A DNA stretch of 10,009 nucleotides from Methanobacteriota archaeon. GTDB taxonomy: Archaea > Methanobacteriota > Methanobacteria > Methanobacteriales > Methanobacteriaceae. Of the stretch, positions 7,079 through 10,009 are shown in pieces. Below the pieces are notes generated by a model. The model had not been told where the DNA came from. It was given only the letters and a program-made list of their open reading frames with translations, and did no database searches. A program made the translations under genes and the position numbers. The DNA lies in contig JAEYQZ010000002.1 of the NCBI GenBank assembly GCA_023409695.1, positions 1 through 10,009 on the forward strand. Direction: 5' to 3'. Within the stretch, counting starts at the first letter, position 1. Each line of letters begins with the position of its first letter.

Positions 7079-8596
7079 ATGGCCGATGAAATTCCCCCTA
7101 AAAAAGCATATTTCAATATATTCGAAAAAATGCGCGAAAGTGTTTATGTAGTGAAAGCTTTACGTGATGAAAGAGGCGAAATTGTTGATATGCGCATAGA
7201 ATACGCCAATCCAGCTTCACAAACCCATTCCAATGTTCTCCAGAAAAAGTTAATTGGAAAAAAATTTAACTTAATTTACAACCCTAAAATAACAAAATCA
7301 TATATTAAAATTATAAATAAAATCCATGTAACTGGGGAAGGCAGTAAAAGAGAAATATATTTCCCTAAACTGAATAAATATTTCTCAGTATCTGTTTTTT
7401 CGTTCAATAATGATTCATTCATGATAATAAACACGGATATTAGTCCGGAGAAAAAAACTGAAGAAGAATTAGAAGAGAAAGAAAAGTTCCTAAAAAGCAT
7501 ATTTAAAGCTTTCCCCGGTGTTATCTGGGTTTATGATTTATTAAAAGATGAAAACATTTGCATATGCCGTGAAATTTATGAATTAATTGGTTATACTAAA
7601 GAAGAAGTAGAAGGAAGGGAAAAATCGTTCTGGAAAAGTATTTACCATCCCCAAGACCTTCCAAAAGTTGAAGGAATCTTAAAAAGAATAAAAAATGCCA
7701 AAAATGGTGAAGTTATAGAATTAAAATATCGCTTAATGCATAAAGATGGAAAATTGCGCTGGTTTGATGCTAAGCACGTCATTTTGAAACGAACTCCCCA
7801 AGGTAAGCCTTGGCAATTCCTTGGAATAGTAGAAGATATTACCGAGCACAAAAAGACTGAAGATTTGCTTCGTTTTAGTGAAAAAACATTCAGAACTTTA
7901 GCTGAAAACTCCCCCGATATAATCTTAAGATTCAACCATGAGCTACACATTACTTATGTTAACCCTGTTTTTTCTCGCTTAATAGGAAAACCTCGACAGG
8001 AATACGTCGGTAAAAGCTTTCAAGACATTGAAATGCCCTATGAACTAATAGAAAGTGAAAAATTATTAAAAATCGTTCTTACTTCTGGAGAGCCTCAAAA
8101 TTTTGAATTTAATCTGGAAACAGAAAAAGGACTTAAATATTATTCTGCCCGCATCATTCCCGAATTTGAACGGAGTTACGTAGAAACAGCCATGTTGGTT
8201 GCACATGACATAACCAATATTAAACAGGCTGAAGAGGAAATTCTCAGATTAGCCAATATTGTAGAATGCTCAGATGATGCCATAATAGGTAAAACTGTTG
8301 AAGGCATTATATTTAGCTGGAATAAAGCTGCTGAAGAAATATATGGTTACTCAGCAGATGAAATCATTGGAAAACATATATCTATCTTGATGAGCCCTGA
8401 TGAATGGGAAAAAACATCAAAGCTCATGGAAAGGATCGCGGAAGGGGAAACCGTAAAGCATTTTGAAGCTAAAAGGATAAGAAAAGACGGTTCTGAAATT
8501 TATGTTTCATTAACTTTGTCACCTATAAAGAATATTGCTGGAGAAATAACTGGAATATCTACAATATCAAGGGAGATTCTTGAAAAAGGGGCATAA
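7079..8596 (+). CDS. PAS-only multi-domain sensor protein (four PAS domains, no output domain)
   Basis: This 505-residue soluble protein is composed of consecutive PAS domains. They are: a divergent one at about 10-122 (ending MIINTDISPEKK); a PAS_3-like one at about 132-258 (YHPQDLPKV, HKDGKLRWFD, GIVEDITEHK); a third at about 265-383 (NSPDIILRFN ... VAHDITNIK); and a fourth at about 388-500 (SDDAIIGKT, WNKAAEEIYGYSADEIIG, RKDGSEIYVSL). It stops directly after the fourth domain with no HisKA, HATPase, GGDEF or other output module and no membrane segment. It probably acts by binding a partner, most plausibly the neighbouring kinase or the CheB-CheR-PAS protein, but this is inferred from position only. 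The ATG is supported by GAGGG at 7068-7072, six bases upstream. It lies 97 bp after the kinase gene and ends 25 bp before the convergent coiled-coil gene C. A longer protein truncated by mutation cannot be excluded. Confidence 0.88.
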   Translation: MADEIPPKKAYFNIFEKMRESVYVVKALRDERGEIVDMRIEYANPASQTHSNVLQKKLIGKKFNLIYNPKITKSYIKIINKIHVTGEGSKREIYFPKLNKYFSVSVFSFNNDSFMIINTDISPEKKTEEELEEKEKFLKSIFKAFPGVIWVYDLLKDENICICREIYELIGYTKEEVEGREKSFWKSIYHPQDLPKVEGILKRIKNAKNGEVIELKYRLMHKDGKLRWFDAKHVILKRTPQGKPWQFLGIVEDITEHKKTEDLLRFSEKTFRTLAENSPDIILRFNHELHITYVNPVFSRLIGKPRQEYVGKSFQDIEMPYELIESEKLLKIVLTSGEPQNFEFNLETEKGLKYYSARIIPEFERSYVETAMLVAHDITNIKQAEEEILRLANIVECSDDAIIGKTVEGIIFSWNKAAEEIYGYSADEIIGKHISILMSPDEWEKTSKLMERIAEGETVKHFEAKRIRKDGSEIYVSLTLSPIKNIAGEITGISTISREILEKGA

Positions 8597-8621
8597 CATT
8601 AAAAGTTCAAAATTAAGCTCT

Positions 8622-8927
8622 TTAATATTTCGAATTAAAATTAAATTTTATTGATTTAATCAAGTCATCATTCTTCTTTAAATATTCATGTATTTTACTG
8701 CGTAGCGATTTTTCTTCTTCAATTGTTTCTAAATATTTAAGTCTTAATTCGCCATTATCATTATTTCTTGCCTGATCATAAGCATAGTCGATATAATTAT
8801 CTATTTGAATTAAAATTTCTTTATACACTTCTTTTCGTTCTTCTAATTTCTTGATCAGCTTTTTTTCTGCGTTTAAATGTCTCTTAATAATTAATTCAGG
8901 ATCCAATTTTTCTGGATTTTTGGACAT
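8622..8927 (-). CDS. Small charged coiled-coil protein C (divergent member of the paralogous family)
   Basis: This 101-residue, charged, helix-forming protein of unknown function has no cysteine and no membrane segment. It is the most divergent of the four related small proteins. A gapless alignment of residues 23-52 with residues 21-50 of protein D gives about 10 identities in 30, ending in DYA where the others have (D/E)YW. A second helix (LETIEEEKSLRSKI) aligns with LKLIDTERGTIKKI of D after a small gap. It lies 28 bp downstream of D in the same direction, so the two probably form an operon. A 14-bp palindrome sits in the gap. The predicted start MSKNPEKL follows TTGATGTTTA, with no strong ribosome binding site. 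Confidence 0.7.
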   Translation of the reverse strand: MSKNPEKLDPELIIKRHLNAEKKLIKKLEERKEVYKEILIQIDNYIDYAYDQARNNDNGELRLKYLETIEEEKSLRSKIHEYLKKNDDLIKSIKFNFNSKY

Positions 8928-8939
8928 TAAACATCAATC

Positions 8940-8953
8940 CCAAAACGTTTTGG
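8940..8953. repeat. Perfect 14-bp palindrome in the gap between coiled-coil genes D and C
   Basis: CCAAAACGTTTTGG is a perfect palindrome in the 28-bp spacer between two co-directional genes. It starts only two bases beyond the end of the stop codon of D and lies about 12 bases before the ATG of C. It could be a dyad operator or fold into a short hairpin with little loop, but it is short and the function is unknown. Confidence 0.4.
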
Positions 8954-8955
8954 TA

Positions 8956-9291
8956 CTAACGCTTTTCTCTAAAAGAACTAACCATTCCTCTGATTTTTTC
9001 CAGATTTTCTTCAGTTTGATCAATCATTTTATTGATCCTATCGATGTCTTCCCCAATTTTTTTAATAGTACCTCTTTCAGTGTCAATCAACTTCAAAAGT
9101 TGATCGTGTCTTTCCTTACTTTGAGTATCAACGGTCTTCAATTCACTTATCCAGTAATCCAATAAGCTATCTACTGTTTTTAAGTACTTTTTTTCGGTTT
9201 CTTTCTGGTCATAAAGGTTATTGATTATGCTTTTCTTTGTCTGTAGATACTTTTCTTCTTCTTTCCTTTTAGTCGCACCTTCATCTGTCAT
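8956..9291 (-). CDS. Small charged coiled-coil protein D (paralogous family of four)
   Basis: This is a 111-residue soluble coiled-coil protein of unknown function. The family core is clear: TEKKYLKTV then LDYWISELK (44-52). The matching segment of protein A reads TEKEFLETI then REYWESQLR, about 9 identities over 21 positions. A second long helix follows (residues 60-104, with TERGTIKKIGEDIDRINKMI). It has no cysteine and no membrane segment. It is probably the first gene of a D-C operon. TTTTTTATAG lies on the minus strand about 25-32 bases before the ATG, and AGGT touches the ATG, which fits a leaderless or very short-leader transcript. It is downstream of, and in the same direction as, the MvhD-like gene, separated by 129 bp that hold a terminator-like hairpin, so it is likely transcribed on its own. 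Confidence 0.75.
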   Translation of the reverse strand: MTDEGATKRKEEEKYLQTKKSIINNLYDQKETEKKYLKTVDSLLDYWISELKTVDTQSKERHDQLLKLIDTERGTIKKIGEDIDRINKMIDQTEENLEKIRGMVSSFREKR

Positions 9292-9312
9292 ACCTATAAA
9301 TTTATATTACTA

Positions 9313-9325
9313 TCTATAAAAAATT
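9313..9325 (-). promoter_or_regulatory. TATA-like promoter element for coiled-coil genes D-C
   Basis: On the minus strand the segment reads AAATTTTTTATAG, with a TATA-like core about 25-32 bases upstream of the ATG at 9291. This spacing is what a leaderless archaeal transcript would need. It is one of several AT-rich words in the region, so the exact element is uncertain. Confidence 0.35.
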
Positions 9326-9365
9326 TATTAATTAGAAGTTTTTAAAATTCATTTATCAGTTAAAT

Positions 9366-9400
9366 ATTAAAAAATACCCCCTAATAAATTGGGGGGGGGG
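9366..9400 (-). terminator. Terminator-like hairpin with a 10-base C/G run after the MvhD-like gene
   Basis: Read on the minus strand, ten C residues (9391-9400) are followed by a 9-nt AT-rich loop and GGGGG (9377-9381), then TATTTTTTAA. The GC stem followed by a T-tract, 20 bases after the stop codon at 9421, fits a transcript end for the MvhD-like gene. The pure C10/G10 tract is unusual in such AT-rich DNA. Confidence 0.5.
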
Positions 9401-9420
9401 CAAATTACAAAGTTTAAACT

Positions 9421-10009
9421 TTATAAATCCTTATAGGAAGCCTTATACAGGACAGCTTCAAGCTTATCAAGAGCTTTACCAACCTGCTTATCAAACTCAG
9501 TGAGTTTATTGGCCAGTCCCCTGAAGTACGGTGCATAAACCTTGTAGTACATCAGCCTGTCGGTGTCTATACTATTTTTTACAAGCGCAGCCTTGAATTC
9601 ATCAACTTTCTCCTGAATAGATGAATACAATACTTCATCAGGGTATTCACCTAAAAATATGCCATCTGCACCGTTTTCAAATGCAAACAAAATGTGTTTA
9701 GGCATTAACCTGTTTATTGAGGGAACCCTTATAATCCTGACAGATTCAGGATATGATATCCTGTTTATTCCTATATTATCCGCAGCCACATAACCAATAT
9801 AGTCAACAAATGCCAGAATTCTCCTTTCACCTTCTTTCCGTTCCTTCAACATGCCCTCGATCATGGCGAAGATTTGAGCATCTGTCTGGCCCATTATATC
9901 AATTGCATTGTTCTCACATTTGGAGATGCACATACCGCAACCGTTACATGCTACAGGATCAACAGATATGCGTTCGTTGTGTATGTAAATAGCCTTATAT
10001 TTACAGGCA
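9421..10009 (-). CDS. C-terminal part of an HdrA/MvhD-like iron-sulfur protein with a cysteine-free MvhD-like domain (partial)
   Basis: The reading frame enters from the right edge and remains open for 195 codons up to the stop at 9421, so the 5' part lies outside the window. The visible part starts with ACKYKAI, which looks like the end of a first ferredoxin cluster motif. It continues with a complete 4Fe-4S motif, CNGCGMCISKC (C-x2-C-x2-C-x3-C), followed by ENNAI. This arrangement is typical of HdrA-type subunits of heterodisulfide reductase complexes. The remaining roughly 150 residues resemble MvhD (delta subunit of F420-non-reducing hydrogenase), for example RRILAFVDYIGYVAAD, SYPESVRIIRV and ENGADGIFLGEYPDE. 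However, every position where MvhD proteins normally carry [2Fe-2S] cysteines has another residue, and the domain contains no cysteine. Electron transfer by this domain is therefore doubtful; a structural or docking role is possible. An internal ATG at 9933 lies within the ferredoxin motif and is not the true start. Confidence 0.75.
   Translation of the reverse strand, partial: ACKYKAIYIHNERISVDPVACNGCGMCISKCENNAIDIMGQTDAQIFAMIEGMLKERKEGERRILAFVDYIGYVAADNIGINRISYPESVRIIRVPSINRLMPKHILFAFENGADGIFLGEYPDEVLYSSIQEKVDEFKAALVKNSIDTDRLMYYKVYAPYFRGLANKLTEFDKQVGKALDKLEAVLYKASYKDL

Noticed and set aside
8851..9165. Plus-strand ORF across coiled-coil genes D and C
   Set aside because: It overlaps two paralogous minus-strand genes whose similarity to A and B shows that the minus strand is coding.
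9753..9992. Plus-strand ORF over the ferredoxin/MvhD-like gene
   Set aside because: The opposite strand codes for a clear CxxCxxCxxxC motif and MvhD-like protein; the plus-strand translation has no recognisable domain.

Overview
The window looks like chromosomal DNA of a methanogenic archaeon, most likely from the Methanobacteriales (Methanobacterium-like). The reasons are a strongly AT-rich base composition with even more AT-rich intergenic DNA, a TTTATATA-type archaeal promoter, GGAGG/GGTGG-type ribosome binding sites, a methanogen-type small siroheme/4Fe-4S reductase-like protein, a heterodisulfide-reductase/MvhD-like gene at the right edge, and soluble PAS/histidine-kinase genes of the kind common in these archaea. 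The assignment is an inference from gene content and style, not from a database match.

Layout. Bases 1-946 hold a possible gene start running off the left edge (low confidence) and a 227-residue sulfite-reductase-like protein on the minus strand. After about 390 bp without a gene come two small charged coiled-coil genes on the minus strand (1333-1668 and 1737-2057; called A and B). A 418-bp divergent intergenic region with a good TATA box leads into a plus-strand sensory block of three genes: a 977-residue CheB-CheR-PAS fusion without a kinase domain (2476-5409), a PAS histidine kinase (5713-6981), and a 505-residue protein made only of PAS domains (7079-8596). The first two are separated by 303 bp that contain seven consecutive perfect hairpins, each with a 3-nt loop. 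Convergent to the block, again on the minus strand, are two more small coiled-coil genes (C, 8622-8927; D, 8956-9291). The right edge holds the 3' part of a minus-strand gene with a ferredoxin-type 4Fe-4S motif followed by an MvhD-like domain that has lost all its cysteines.

How the parts may work together. All three plus-strand proteins lack visible membrane segments and appear to be cytoplasmic. The CheB-CheR-PAS protein has the sensor and methylation modules, and the adjacent gene has the PAS-HisKA-HATPase module that many bacterial and archaeal CheB-CheR fusions carry in cis, so the two may form a split system. No CheA, CheW, methyl-accepting receptor or response regulator is present. The four small coiled-coil proteins A-D align with one another around a (D/E)YW-x-S-(E/Q)-L core. 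They are the least explained part of the window: they are all on the minus strand and sit on both sides of the sensory block, as if the block had been inserted into, or had grown inside, a tandem array of these genes.

The most unusual items are the tandem hairpin array, the four-member coiled-coil family bracketing the sensory genes, and the cysteine-free MvhD-like domain.
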